In this document: positions 11,451 through 20,856 of the stretch, in pieces
Numbering within the stretch: the stretch's first letter is position 1
How the letters are laid out: each line of letters opens with the position of its first letter
NCBI GenBank assembly: GCA_964017065.1
Contig: OZ024791.1
Span: 8,349,322 to 8,413,321 of the forward strand
Direction of reading: 5' to 3'
Source: Haliclona indistincta
Taxonomy: Eukaryota > Porifera > Demospongiae > Haplosclerida > Chalinidae
Length of the DNA stretch: 64,000 bases
The notes under the pieces: generated by a model
What the model was told of the DNA's origin: nothing
The model's input: the letters and a program-made list of their open reading frames with translations, nothing else
Databases searched by the model: none
Position numbers and translations under genes: made by a program

Positions 11451-14400
11451 GCAGCTCGAATTATTAACAGTTTACCCAAGAATATATCAATAGCAGCAGG
11501 AAGCAATGTCACTCTTGAGTGTACTGGGACTGGTGTTCCTATCCCTACAGTAGAGTGGAGTAATTTCGATGGTCCTGTATCAAATGATAGCTACCATATG
11601 GTGTCTCATGGTCCTGCAGTCAATCACACTGTCTTGTCGCGACTGCATTTTCCTGTCTTACAAATTTCTCAAGAGGGAGTGTACAAATGTAGTGCAGGAA
11701 ACACTTCTGTTGAGTTCAGAATTACAGTTCAAGGTAAGAGAATTATTCTTTTGAATCATGATACTTGTGTTTCCATGACTATCGGCTTATCATGACACCG
11801 TTATACAGTACCACCTATGTTTGATCTCTCTCTCTCTGCAGCTCAAATTATTAACAGTTTACCCAAGAATATATCAATAGCAGCAGGAAGCAATGTCACT
11901 CTTGAGTGTACTGGGACTGGTGCTCCTGTCCCTACAGTAGAGTGGAGTAATTCTGATGGTCCTATATCAAATGATAACTACCAAATTGTGTCTCATGGTC
12001 CTGAAGTCGATCACACTGTCTTGTCGAAACTGTATTTTCCATCCTTACAAATTTCTCAAGAGGGAGTGTACAGATGTAGTGCAGGTAGCACTAGCACTCC
12101 TGTTGATTTCAGAATTACAGTTCAAAGTAAGAGAATTATTCTTTTGAATCATGATACAGTACTTGTCACAAATGCAGTTAAAGCACAATTGAAAAATAAA
12201 GCTGGTAGCAGGACAGTAAATGGAACGGTTAACAATGCTGTGACTATCACTTGTGTTGCTGACGGACACCCTCGGCCAACTATTAGCTGGTTTAAAGATG
12301 GAGAAGAGTTGATAGACGTCACAAAGTATTTCCCAAGCAATGACATCAGTAAAGGATTCCGTATGTCCAATTATCCCGGAATAATGCAAGTGGCAAGCAA
12401 CTTGATCATTCGACGCCTGCAGACTGCTGATAGTGGAAACTATATATGTCAAGCAAACAGCTCAGGAACTCCAGGAGACTCACAATCTTATCAACTAACA
12501 GTGTCTCCACCACCTCCACCAGGTAAATGAGTAGTATATGTACTTGTATGATGATGGGATCATAGTTGAGATAGAAACCTTTTCCATATATACACTCACC
12601 TTCAATGTGTGTTACAGTTTGTTTTACTCTCTCTCAGAACCTTGTGATAATGTCAACTGTAATCATGGAACCTGCTCTAACGATGGAGGACGTCCAAACT
12701 GTACTTGCAATAATCGTTACGAGGGTGATAGGTGTGATAAGCGTGAGTTAAACTGCGCTCTACCATGCTCACTTGCACTGGTATAATCTCACTGTAGCAC
12801 CAAAAAATGAAGGACAGATAAATCTAGAACCTGAAATAACAACTCACCCAAATCCAGTGAGTGCTAGGCTGTTTCAAGGAGCCAACATGACATGCAGAGC
12901 TACTGGCTATCCCGTACCTGATATTAACTGGTTTCGAGATAATGAAATCTTAACTAAATTTAAGAACCATCAACAAATCATATTCGATCAAGTTGATCTC
13001 GGAGACAGAGGCTTCTACCACTGTGAAGCAAGCAATAGTGTGTCCAAAAAAAAATCATCAAGAGCACTACTGAACATAAGTGGTATGCAACATTATCAAT
13101 AATTATTATTACCTATTCATTTTCTACTATTGCAGACATTATTCAGTATAGAGCTGTTGTTGACACATCTTCTTCAAGACGGCGACGATCATCAATTGAC
13201 AATGCTATGCTGGATAATGTGACTAAACAAGTTAGTAACTTCGTCCTTGTCAAGACTAAATGATTGTGTGTGCTCATTATAGATCAACATGATACTAAGT
13301 GGTGTTGAATATAAAGATTCAAGATTTTTTTCTGCAGTTCGTGCAACGTAAGAATGATTACGATGTTTTAGTTATACCATGTGTTTTCCTGTGCAGGGAT
13401 TCTTCCAGTATTATCATGACCTTCACATTAGCTAGTGTTGATACTCAAGAACTGAAAACATTCGTGAATAGTCAGCTTGAGGCTAATAACGTGATGGTTA
13501 ATACAAGCAGATTTGGTAAGCACATTGGTTAGTCAGTGAGTGTTATTGGTTGGTGCTTCAACAGACGGCTGTTCTAGTGATACGACAATGATTCCACGTC
13601 ATCATTCGTCTAACTCATCTATGAATATCTCTATCAACTGGCCAGAGAGCAATCTTGGTGAAAACGTCACTGTGGATTGCCCGTGTGGCAATCTCACGCT
13701 TGATTCAGATAGTTTAGTAGCTTATCGTTTCTGCGGAGGGAACTTTCGTACAGGCGGTAGATGGGAAAATCCAATTGATACCAGGTGTATTGTAAGCGAT
13801 ATCTCACGGAGAATATGTGAATTAGCTAATGTGAGTACCAACACTCTTACTTGATCTATAATAATTACCTTTTTGATAGAAACCACCCACTCAGAGACTA
13901 GATAATTTGAATGACATTTTTGCAAGGAATGACACCTCAAGCATGATTATGGATTTTGAAGTGACAGCTTCAGTTTCTCTGCTAGTCGACACGACTAGTC
14001 AGGCTATAGGCAATCAAATGGTATGAAATAACTACACATAATGCCAGGCTATCTATTATCTCTCCTACTCAGCTAAGCATGTCATATTTAAGAGTTGTTG
14101 ACAGTATTGTGCAGTTAGAGCCGGTTCTTCTGGCACAGACACAAGAATCAGCCAACACATCATCCAGGTAATGTTCAGCTAACATGCATACTCAGTCGCT
14201 AGTCAAACGACAGTCTTGGAATATTGCCAAGCGTGATATTTTACCTATTTCTTTGATAGGTTGTTGGAAGGTATCATGAATTTGGCTGAAAATCTTCCAA
14301 TACCAGAAAACTCAACAGAGCCCGTGATAATTACTGAGACAACGTTTGTAGTCTCAGTACAAAGAGTTGATCCATCTACTCTTCCTGCGGAGGGCCTCTC

Positions 14401-15049
14401 CTTCAACACTAGTTCACTGATATTCAATCAAACAGCGAACACACCTGGCACTGCATCTGTTCTGCTTCCACTGAACATTCTGAACAGAACTAACAACACT
14501 CGTGTTGCTTTCTCACTGTTTCTGACAGACAGACTGTTTCTAAGAAGAATGAATGAAGAACAGCAACAAGAAACAGTCGTTGGCAGCGCAATTCTTTCAG
14601 CTTCAGTTGTTGGGGAAAGACTAACAAATATCGATCCTAGTGTGGAACTGGTTTTCACGATAAACAACGTAAGTGAACAGCATATTCCATCATGTAGCTA
14701 TCTAGTAGAGGATATGTCATCTGTGTGATGTGTGAACTTACCTTGTCACACTTTGTTGTCTTTCAACAGGACAGCAATCATACATCTCCTGATTGCAACT
14801 TCTGGAATCAGACACTTGACAGTAAATAATTTACTTTCAAGATTGTGTAAAATCATGTCTATGTCTGTTTGCATGCAGTGGGTTATGGTAATTGGTCAGA
14901 TTATGGATGTGAAACAGTCTATAATAATATGAGTGACCCTGATGCCGGTGTGACTTGTCGCTGCAATCATTTGACTAGTTTCGCAATACTACTGGTCAGT
15001 TTGGAACCATGTACATAGTAGCTTGATCATTGTGAATGTCTTTTAACTT

Positions 15050-15106
<57 letters not shown>

Positions 15107-16422
15107 ATGTTGCTCCTGTAGATTCCAGCAATTCTGAAGTTGAAAAGGCTTTTGAAACTATAACTTATATTGGTATCAGTATCTCCATTGTATGCATTCT
15201 AATCACCATGGCAACCTACATCTCAATCAAGTACGCCTGCACTCGTGTTCATACCTCTGTATCAAAATGTCCTTTTTTCAGGAAACTAAGGACCAAGGAT
15301 CAAGGGCAACTTTTGCTTTTGCTGTGTTTCGCTCTGCTTGGACTCTACGTGATGTTCATATTGGCAGGACTAGAGTTTATTGTTAAAGTGGATGGTTTGT
15401 GTATAGCCTTCTCTTCATTGATCCAATACTTCATGTTGGTCACCTTCATGAGCATGTTGGCTGAATCAGTCAATCTCTATATGAAGCTTGTTGTGGTACT
15501 TGGTAGTCAGATAAACTACTACGTCATCAAGGCATACATCGTTGTCTGGTGTAAGTATGCAACTAAAAATAAATAATAAACAAATTGCACATTTTTTCTC
15601 AATCTAGTGATTCCGATCTTTATTGTGTTGCTAACTCTCATTCCCGGAATCAGGGACTATCATAACGATAAATTGTAAGCAGTTACATAACATCATTTTT
15701 ATCCATTTTTCATTTTTATATAGCTGTATACCTCGGCAAGTTCCCTTCTACATCGGCACGATTGTTCCAGTCGTAGTAATCTATCTCTTCAACTGTGTTC
15801 TGTTTGTCATAATATTTGCATCACTGGTCAAGAAGAGTCGTCAATCAAAAAACAAGAATGATGAATCCGGAGGCAACAAAAACTACAAACTAGTCAAACA
15901 ACAGTTTATAGCAGCATTGTCACTTGCTGTTCTGTTTGGGCTCGGATGGGGCTTTGGGTTCTTGTCCACTGGAGCTTTTAAGGATATTGATCCTTTTCGG
16001 CGAGCCATGGAGATCATTTTCATCATTTTAACGTCATTCCAGGGGCTCTTTGTGTTCCTCTTCCAATGTGTCTATTCCAAGGCTGTTCGTGATATCTGGG
16101 TGGGCTGGTTTAGTAGAGTGGTGCTGAAGAGAGCTGTAACTCGCAGAACTTATAACTTCACATCGACTATCTCCAAACCAAAGAAATCCGAGACGCTTCT
16201 TTCAAATCATCAAGGATCAATTGCAACGAGCTCCTACGCTGAAATGGATATCAAAAGAGGATCAAATTCAAGTAACTCCTGTATTAAAATGGATAGTGAG
16301 TTCTGCACCACAAAATAAGTATAGTCTCTGCAATTTAACTCTTGTTTCTATTGACAGTTAAAGAGCAATCAGGATCACCTGAAAAGTCTCCAGAAAGCTT
16401 TCAAGAGACATCCTGCAACTAG
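2580..16422 (+). CDS. Adhesion GPCR with nine Ig domains, EGF, SEA, GAIN/GPS and 7TM (copy 1)
   Basis: Twenty-five exons: 2580-2658, 2711-3046, 9920-10231, 10283-10609, 10660-10956, 11019-11345, 11455-11733, 11842-12126, 12178-12522, 12638-12742, 12798-13082, 13136-13230, 13283-13347, 13397-13515, 13565-13830, 13880-14020, 14073-14167, 14260-14668, 14770-14821, 14879-14994, 15106-15230, 15282-15550, 15608-15674, 15724-16295, 16358-16422. A signal peptide (MEPTRLILLGVLMFAFAS) is followed by eight Ig exons of phase 1-1 (C..W..D.G.Y.C), one EGF exon, a ninth Ig, an RRRR site, a SEA-like module (GVEY...FF.AV.AT), a Cys-rich hormone-receptor-like exon, GAIN, and a GPS (WSDYGC...CRCNHLTSFAIL, cleavage expected before T). 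Seven hydrophobic segments and a Ser-rich tail follow. The order resembles vertebrate ADGRF-type receptors, but orthology is not claimed. Retaining the last intron would end the protein at 16318. Confidence 0.85.
3640..3925 (-). mobile_element. tRNA-derived SINE (partial)
   Basis: On the minus strand there is a tRNA-like head with a B-box-like GGTTCGATTCC (complement at about 3806-3816). It is followed by an A/T-rich stretch, AACTTAAG, and the body motif CCTCCCGATGATCCTTAGCTAGGGCCGAAGGCCC. The same head-body order recurs at 3935-4755, 9000-9222, 57190-57600 and 57705-59320. Confidence 0.55.
3935..4755 (-). mobile_element. tRNA-derived SINE interrupted by a hAT-like element
   Basis: Read on the minus strand, it starts near ATAAAGGCTTGTTTGTAGC, then the tRNA-like head GGTTCGGTGGCACAGCGG...GGTTCGATTC. 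The body has repeated GACGATCCTTAG units and GGGCCGAAGGCCCGG. It ends with AGGTTTTTAGGGTTTTGGG. The B box is cut by the element at 4230-4657. The body carries at least four tandem copies of a roughly 27 bp unit. Confidence 0.65.
4230..4657 (+). mobile_element. Non-autonomous hAT element carrying a BED zinc-finger fragment
   Basis: The ends are TAGTGATGGGCGATACC and its reverse complement. The flanks are perfect 8-bp duplications ACCCTGAC (4222-4229 and 4658-4665), the hAT signature. Inside, 4398-4553 encodes a short ORF beginning MSKAGKRKRSAVWSYF and containing C-x2-C with a downstream H (CKICGD...QIKHLK), a BED-type zinc finger as found at the N-terminus of hAT transposases. The catalytic domain is absent, so it is a deletion derivative. 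GTATCGATA-type subterminal repeats lie near both ends. Confidence 0.85.
5421..6721. mobile_element. TIR transposon (MULE-like by target-site length) inside the LINE
   Basis: Perfect 22-bp terminal inverted repeats (start TAGCCTCGTACCCAGGCTCT) at 5421-5442 and 6700-6721. The flanks are 9-bp duplications TGCCCATTG (5412-5420 and 6722-6730). The inverted homology continues inward at 6065-6130 and 6645-6708. No transposase ORF is visible. It is itself interrupted by the element at 5443-6064, so its own length is about 670 bp. A 9-bp duplication suggests a Mutator-type transposase, which is an inference. Confidence 0.85.
5443..6064. mobile_element. Second TIR element nested in the first
   Basis: Ends CAGGGGGGGTACGACAAGCT...AGCTTGTCGTACCCCCCCTG form a perfect 26-bp inverted repeat. 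The flanks are 9-bp duplications AGGCTCTCT (5434-5442 and 6065-6073). No ORF. A related right-hand half recurs at 17527-17768, so this is a repeat family. The CAGG ends look hAT-like but the 9-bp duplication is one longer than usual for hAT, so the superfamily is left open. Confidence 0.85.
7530..7758. mobile_element. Palindromic Tc1/mariner-like MITE
   Basis: About 85 bp of near-perfect inverted repeat (AGAGGTTTTCCAAGATTTTG at the left, its complement at the right) surrounds a roughly 55 bp centre. TA dinucleotides flank both ends (7528-7529, 7759-7760), as for Tc1/mariner insertions. One base differs between the two tips. Confidence 0.7.
7760..7860 (-). mobile_element. SINE head fragment
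   Basis: On the minus strand it reads AAAGGCTTGTTTTCAGCATAG and then a tRNA-like segment GTGGCTCAGCGGTTTAGTTCGGTGGCTTGTA. The rest of the SINE is replaced by the 7530-7758 element. Confidence 0.45.
7952..8885. repeat. Tandem duplication of an approximately 340 bp non-coding segment
   Basis: About 7990-8330 and 8547-8885 are alike over nearly their whole length: GCTCCTTGGAAGCCACGCCC / GCTACTCCTTGGCAGCCACGCCC, then GTGATTGTGATAGACAGGAGATGGCTCTAC in pieces, and CGACCCCGGGG. Short reading frames inside have no recognisable domain. The spacer phrase GATGGTGGCCGAATA recurs at 8530 and 9849. Confidence 0.6.
9000..9222 (-). mobile_element. tRNA-derived SINE copy
   Basis: The minus strand has a tRNA-like head (complement of GAGATTCGAACCCTGAACGTCTGCATTACAAGCC in pieces), then AACTTAAG, GGGCCGAAGGTCCGG and the GGTTTTTTTAGGGG-type end. 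It lacks the multiple GACGATCCTTAG units seen in the 3.9-4.2 kb copy. Confidence 0.55.
9266..9793 (+). mobile_element. 5'-truncated LINE copy with poly-A tail and target-site duplication
   Basis: The flanks are perfect 11-bp duplications TGTAGCCATAT (9255-9265 and 9794-9804), with an A-run directly before the right copy. The body encodes, over two frames, the end of a retroelement protein: SRPADIFLLSWDRGRPAA, then ASTSGHALQVG, and near the end SIALWRGNAAL. These are the same kind of C-terminal motifs as in the 4810-7443 element. Frameshifts make it dead. Poly-A plus a long duplication indicate target-primed reverse transcription. Confidence 0.85.
11382..11450. repeat. CT microsatellite acting as splice-acceptor tract
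   Basis: (CT)n directly precedes the GCAG acceptor of Ig exon 11455. The matching (CT)n before exon 20858 in copy 2 (20799-20854) is a different length, and the duplicated Ig exon at 11842 has a short version. Confidence 0.8.
15052..15104. repeat. CA microsatellite at intron end, before TM1 exon
   Basis: (CA)n runs into the CAG acceptor of the exon starting at 15106. The copy 2 equivalent is 24081-24139. In both genes the repeat replaces a normal pyrimidine tract. Confidence 0.8.
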
Positions 16423-16990
16423 AGATCATCATTACACACAATGATCCTGACATGTTTTTAACTGTACATTACCGAACCTGTCATGAATATTTTGGTATCA
16501 CCTACATGTATTGTTTTATTATTCCCTATCTTGTAGTGATTCCCTATCTTGTAGTGAGTGATGTAGTGACTTAATTCCTTGTGATTTTTAGCCCTTGGAG
16601 GGTTACTGTACTTGCCCTGTCATTCATTCAAATGTTGCAATGTCAGAGACCCAAATTATAGCTACATACAGTATAACACATTCATATACAAAAGTGGACA
16701 GACAACAGTTCCTTACTGAAATAACCACTGCTTGAGACCAAATCCAAATGTAAGGCTGGCCAAACCGAGAACTTCGGCCTTAATGATTAAAGCTTAATGA
16801 ATACAGCAAGTTTGAAGTGGGACTACATGTAGACTGGAATATATGCATGACGTGCCGAGGGTTTGTGAAATTCGTTCATTTTGTTTATTATAGATTTTGA
16901 AAATTGATATTAATTTTTTTTGTAAATTAATAGTCACTAAAATAAGACTAAGTGAGCTGCTCATGCTCCACCCTTCTCATGCTCCACCTG
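16423..16990. other. Intergenic, 3' flank of GPCR-1
   Basis: AT-rich, no coding potential. Most of it aligns by eye with the 3' flank of copy 2 (25446-25640), with extra sequence in copy 1. It probably holds the 3' UTR. Confidence 0.5.
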
Positions 16991-17431
16991 TGAACATAGC
17001 CATTGTAATTATTGTCTAACATCTAAAACTTGTAAAATGCACTGCACCATATGCAGTGCATTAAAGCACTGCATGTTAGAACCATATGCATTAAAGCACT
17101 GTCTATTGGTAAAATCAGTGATGTTAGACCAGTTAGGTGAGCTGTGAAGGTCAAAGATAGGCACAGCCAGTATGTTGATGGAAAGGTTCAGTATTAGAAC
17201 ACAAATGATGTTCATCACAATTCCTGTCAGTGCCTACAAAATTAGGTTCATCATGCAAAATTTGGCTCATTCTGTACCAAATTTACTCACCATGTCATAG
17301 ACTTTTAAGTTACCATATGCAAAGACAATGGCGTTTGGAGGGGTTGCTACCGGCAACATGAACGCATATGATGCAGCAATACTGGCTGGAATCATCAGAT
17401 ACAAACTTGAAAGGATTGATACCCAGTGACA
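16990..17431 (-). pseudogene. SLC13 3'-end fragment (duplicated remnant)
   Basis: On the minus strand, 17431-17305 encodes the same segment as the penultimate exon of the transporter at 25974-26111 ([20 protein letters not shown]). The 17220-17000 part matches its last exon ([19 protein letters not shown]). Upstream exons are absent and a two-base-scale change after ATCAGATAC breaks the frame. It arose because the segmental duplication included the 3' end of the neighbouring SLC13 gene. It shows what the last exon looked like before the internal repeat that now truncates the intact gene. Confidence 0.8.
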
Positions 17432-17526
17432 CTAGACCAGTTGTCAATTGCCATCTCCTAAAGTACTTTGTACTTTCCGTACTTGTGTGTGTAAAAATTG
17501 ATGAATAAGCAATTAGCAATAAGCAA

Positions 17527-17768
17527 TTAATTTTGCCAACCAATTCTCTATCTTCATCTCTCTGTACTGCAAAAACTAAACGAGGTAAGGGTGGGGTACG
17601 GTAGCTTAAACGAAAGGTCTTGGGCAGTAGAATCCATTTCGCAACATGCTTACCGGTTAAAGAAAGACGCAATGTATTCTGGTTTACTAAATCATTGCCT
17701 ACGTGAATCTACGTCAGCATTAAGAATAAATTACGTCAGAATAAATTAGCTTGTCGTACCCCCTCGTG
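17527..17768. mobile_element. Partial copy of the 5443-6064 TIR element
   Basis: This matches about 5805-6060: ATTTTGCCAACCAATT, GGTGGGGTACGGTAGCTTAAACG, and the end AAATTAGCTTGTCGTACCCCC. It is truncated at the left and lies at the junction between the two duplicated units. Confidence 0.75.
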
Positions 17769-17944
17769 ATTGCAGAGAACGAAATAATTTTGTTCCAAAT
17801 ACGGCAAGTGCTATTGGAGCTTGGGTACACCCATTTTCCGTGTAAAACAAGCAAGTACTGTAATAGCATAGATAATACAATAGCCAGGACACTGTAGATT
17901 AAAGGGCAGCAAGAAAGAATAGTTCGGGTATTCCTGGCTTAAGG

Positions 17945-18137
17945 TTCCAAACTTGCTGTGGAGACAGATGAACTATTGTGTGAACAGATTTCCAAGGTGT
18001 ACGCTCATGCTATTGCTGCAAATGATCTACAGGCTCTTCAGACTCCACAGCTGCAGGCACATATACACAAAATCTTCTTATTTTGGTATAAAAACATTAT
18101 TAAGCCTCGGTGGGCGGAGCCACTTGGCATACAATAA
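17945..18137 (+). other. Unassigned open segment at duplication junction
   Basis: After a possible acceptor (CTGGCTTAAG, 17942) a frame runs open to a TAA at about 18135 and reads SKLAVETDELLCEQIS..., helical and acidic. It may be a displaced exon of the MTFR-like gene or chance. No homologue is recognised. The last part overlaps a repeat phrase (CCTCGGTGGGCGGAGCCAC) that also occurs near 62793. Confidence 0.25.
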
Positions 18138-18139
18138 AT

Positions 18140-18613
18140 AGTCTCACTCTTTTTCAAACAATAACAGGTTGACTTATCACTGCATTGTGACCAGGATCTA
18201 GTTACCTGCTAGGCAAGAATCTCATTGTTTGTGTCGTGTGGCCGTAGATAGAGTTGGTATCTAGTTACAATGCAAGAAATAGTACTAAGGGCAAAAGATT
18301 TTGTTTTCTCTTCTCTTAAAAAGTACACTGATGTATTGGCTGAAATAGCATCTGCAGCACCTAGAAAGAATCTAAGAAAAACAGTCGATGTGAGGTAAGT
18401 ATAGCAAGAGTGCTATAACCTGCTGTGCTGTTACAGCTGGGTTTCTCTCTCAGATCGCCTGGTGGTACACCCATGGGAGGCTGGAAGAAGAAGAATCTGA
18501 TACAGCCAAACGCACTGCCATACTTCAATGCCAAGCTGCTAGAGAAGTTCCGGCATGTTGCTGCCAGTCCTGCCTCTTCCTCACCTAACACTTCTTTAAA
18601 CGACTTTCAATAA
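18140..18613 (+). pseudogene. Duplicated MTFR-like 3' exons (fragment)
   Basis: A near-copy of 1045-1521: KYTDVLAEIASAAPRKNLRK and RSPGGTPMGGW are retained, with stop TAA at 18611-18613. The acceptor that serves exon 1238-1312 is TTCTCTTAG in the original but TTCTCTTAA here, so the exon cannot be spliced in the same way. The poly-Pro and earlier exons are missing. It is a by-product of the segmental duplication, although the reading frames themselves remain open. Confidence 0.8.
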
Positions 18614-18833
18614 CCTTATCTCTGTATTTTGCTCTTTGAATTATGACATATTTTTATGCAATGTCAGATACTGGTGGAAAGAGAAACAGCATTGCATTCC
18701 TAGTTGCTGTCCTCCTACTACTAAATAACATGATTACTACACAATGTACAAGATGTTGGTTTCCTCTTCATTAACTACCGTACGTGGGCACCTTGCAGTC
18801 AATAATATTTCGTCACCAGAGTGACCAGCAAGA

Positions 18834-20791
18834 ATGGAGCCGACACGCTTGATCTTGCTGGGCGTTCTTCTGTTTGCATTCGCTTCTACAGAAATCGCAG
18901 CGCAAGATGAAGGTATAGTTCTAGATTACAGCCTGAGCAACATAGAACTACTTTTTGTTCCACAGATGGTGCCTTCCTTACCGTTGTTCCTAAAGACGAG
19001 GAGCGCCATATTCAGTCGCACACTGTGCGGTTGACATGCGTTGCTTATGGCGTTCCTTTCCCTAACGTGACCTGGACCCGTCTCCCGAACACAGTTCTAA
19101 CGAGCAACATAGTTACTAACACCACTGCTGTGAATGGTACCACGGAGGGCGGCTTGGTGACCAGCACTCTCACACTGTGCGATGTACAGCAGACAGTCAG
19201 TGGACTGTACCGCTGCAAAGCCAGCAATGGAGTAACAGCCAGCCCGGAAGACTCCATAACTGAAAAGAACTTCTCTCTGGTCATTATTCCTATGGGTAAG
19301 TGCTCCGCTGACGCTATAAATTGTTGTGTTCAAATGCAGTTTTTTTCTGCAGAAATTCCCCGGCTGGTGCTTTTTTCTCCGGACAAAGTATCGGCAGAGA
19401 ACAGCACTACGATACGCCTGGTCTGTTCAGCTACTGGTGTACCCAACCCAACTTTTAACTGGACCGTTGATCGTGCCTCGGTCCCCATGCCATCATCAGA
19501 ACCACTGACAGAATACACAAATACAACATCTATGAACGGCACAGAAATAGTGACCTCAGTTATAGAAATTTGCTCGGCAAGAGTAGGAGACAGTGGTAGG
19601 TATACCTGCATTGCATCTAATGAGAGAGGAAATGATTCAACAACTATTGATTTGACATTGACAGGTAAGTTGTGTTGTGTCCATGATTATCGGCTTACCA
19701 TGACACCATTTCACAGTACCACCTATTTTTGATCAGCCTACTTCAGACCAATCGGTGGAAGTATTTAGAGGAGACATGAAAACATTGACATGCTCTGGTA
19801 GAGGCTATCCACAAGCTAATGTTACATGGTTGAGGAATGGAGTGGCTTTGACAAATAACTCCAAGTACTCCATTGTAGTTACTTTCGTTGGGAATGAGTT
19901 AACATTTGATAGCTCTATCACAATTAATAGCTTGGTTAAGGTGGATGAAGGCAATTACACATGTCAAGCTCAAATCGGAGACTTGAATTCGACAGCAGAG
20001 ATCTTCAGAGTGACTGTGATAATACCGGGTAAGCTATCCATTCATCATGAATTTGAATCTCATTATTTTGTTTTGCAGTGGCTCCTACTATCATTCTGCG
20101 CCCTCCTTCTAACATAACCATACAGGCCAATGAAACAGTTCGACTGACATGTTCTGCTACCGGAGTGCCAACCCCAAACGTCACATGGTTCAACTCCACT
20201 GACGACCAGCTCATGAACGATACCAACATTCGTGTATTCAACAAGCAAGAGATTGTCAACGGCACAACAATCGTGACATCAGTACTACAACTGTGTTCCA
20301 TCAGGATAGCAGATGCTGGCGTATATCGTTGTGAGACTGGAAATGACTCCATTACTGTAGATGTCCTGGTACAAGGTGAGATATTAGGAACATTTCTCAG
20401 AAGTCATGTATCCTTTCACTTGTGCATATCTATACAGTGCCAGTCCAAATAACAAACAGCTCACTTCAAAACGTGGAGAAAGAAGAATCCGAGAATGCTA
20501 CGCTAGTGTGTGCAGTTAGTGGACACCCTCTTCCTACAGTGACTTGGATCAGAAATAGCACACTTCTGAATACTGACATGAAGTATTTGATAGCTAATAC
20601 AACTGGTCCAATGGACTCACAAATCCCCGGGCTCATGGGAGTTACCAGTAGACTGACTATCATTAATCTTAATCTGGAAGATACAGAAAACTATACTTGT
20701 CATGCAAAGAATGAGAACTCCTCCGAAGAAGTACGATACTCCCTCACAGTGACATCTCCTGGTAAGAAACTCCAGCAGTTAAATCCCTCTC

Positions 20792-20856
<65 letters not shown>

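Noticed and set aside
11258..11512. Arg/Glu-rich ORF on the minus strand at 11.3-11.5 kb
   Set aside because: It is a translation of the CT microsatellite opposite a real Ig exon.
12127..12177. Exon 8-9 as one continuous exon in GPCR-1 (51 bp in-frame intron)
   Set aside because: The frame is open through it, but the copy 2 equivalent (46 bp) would shift frame, and GTAAGA/CAG signals are good in both; treated as an intron.
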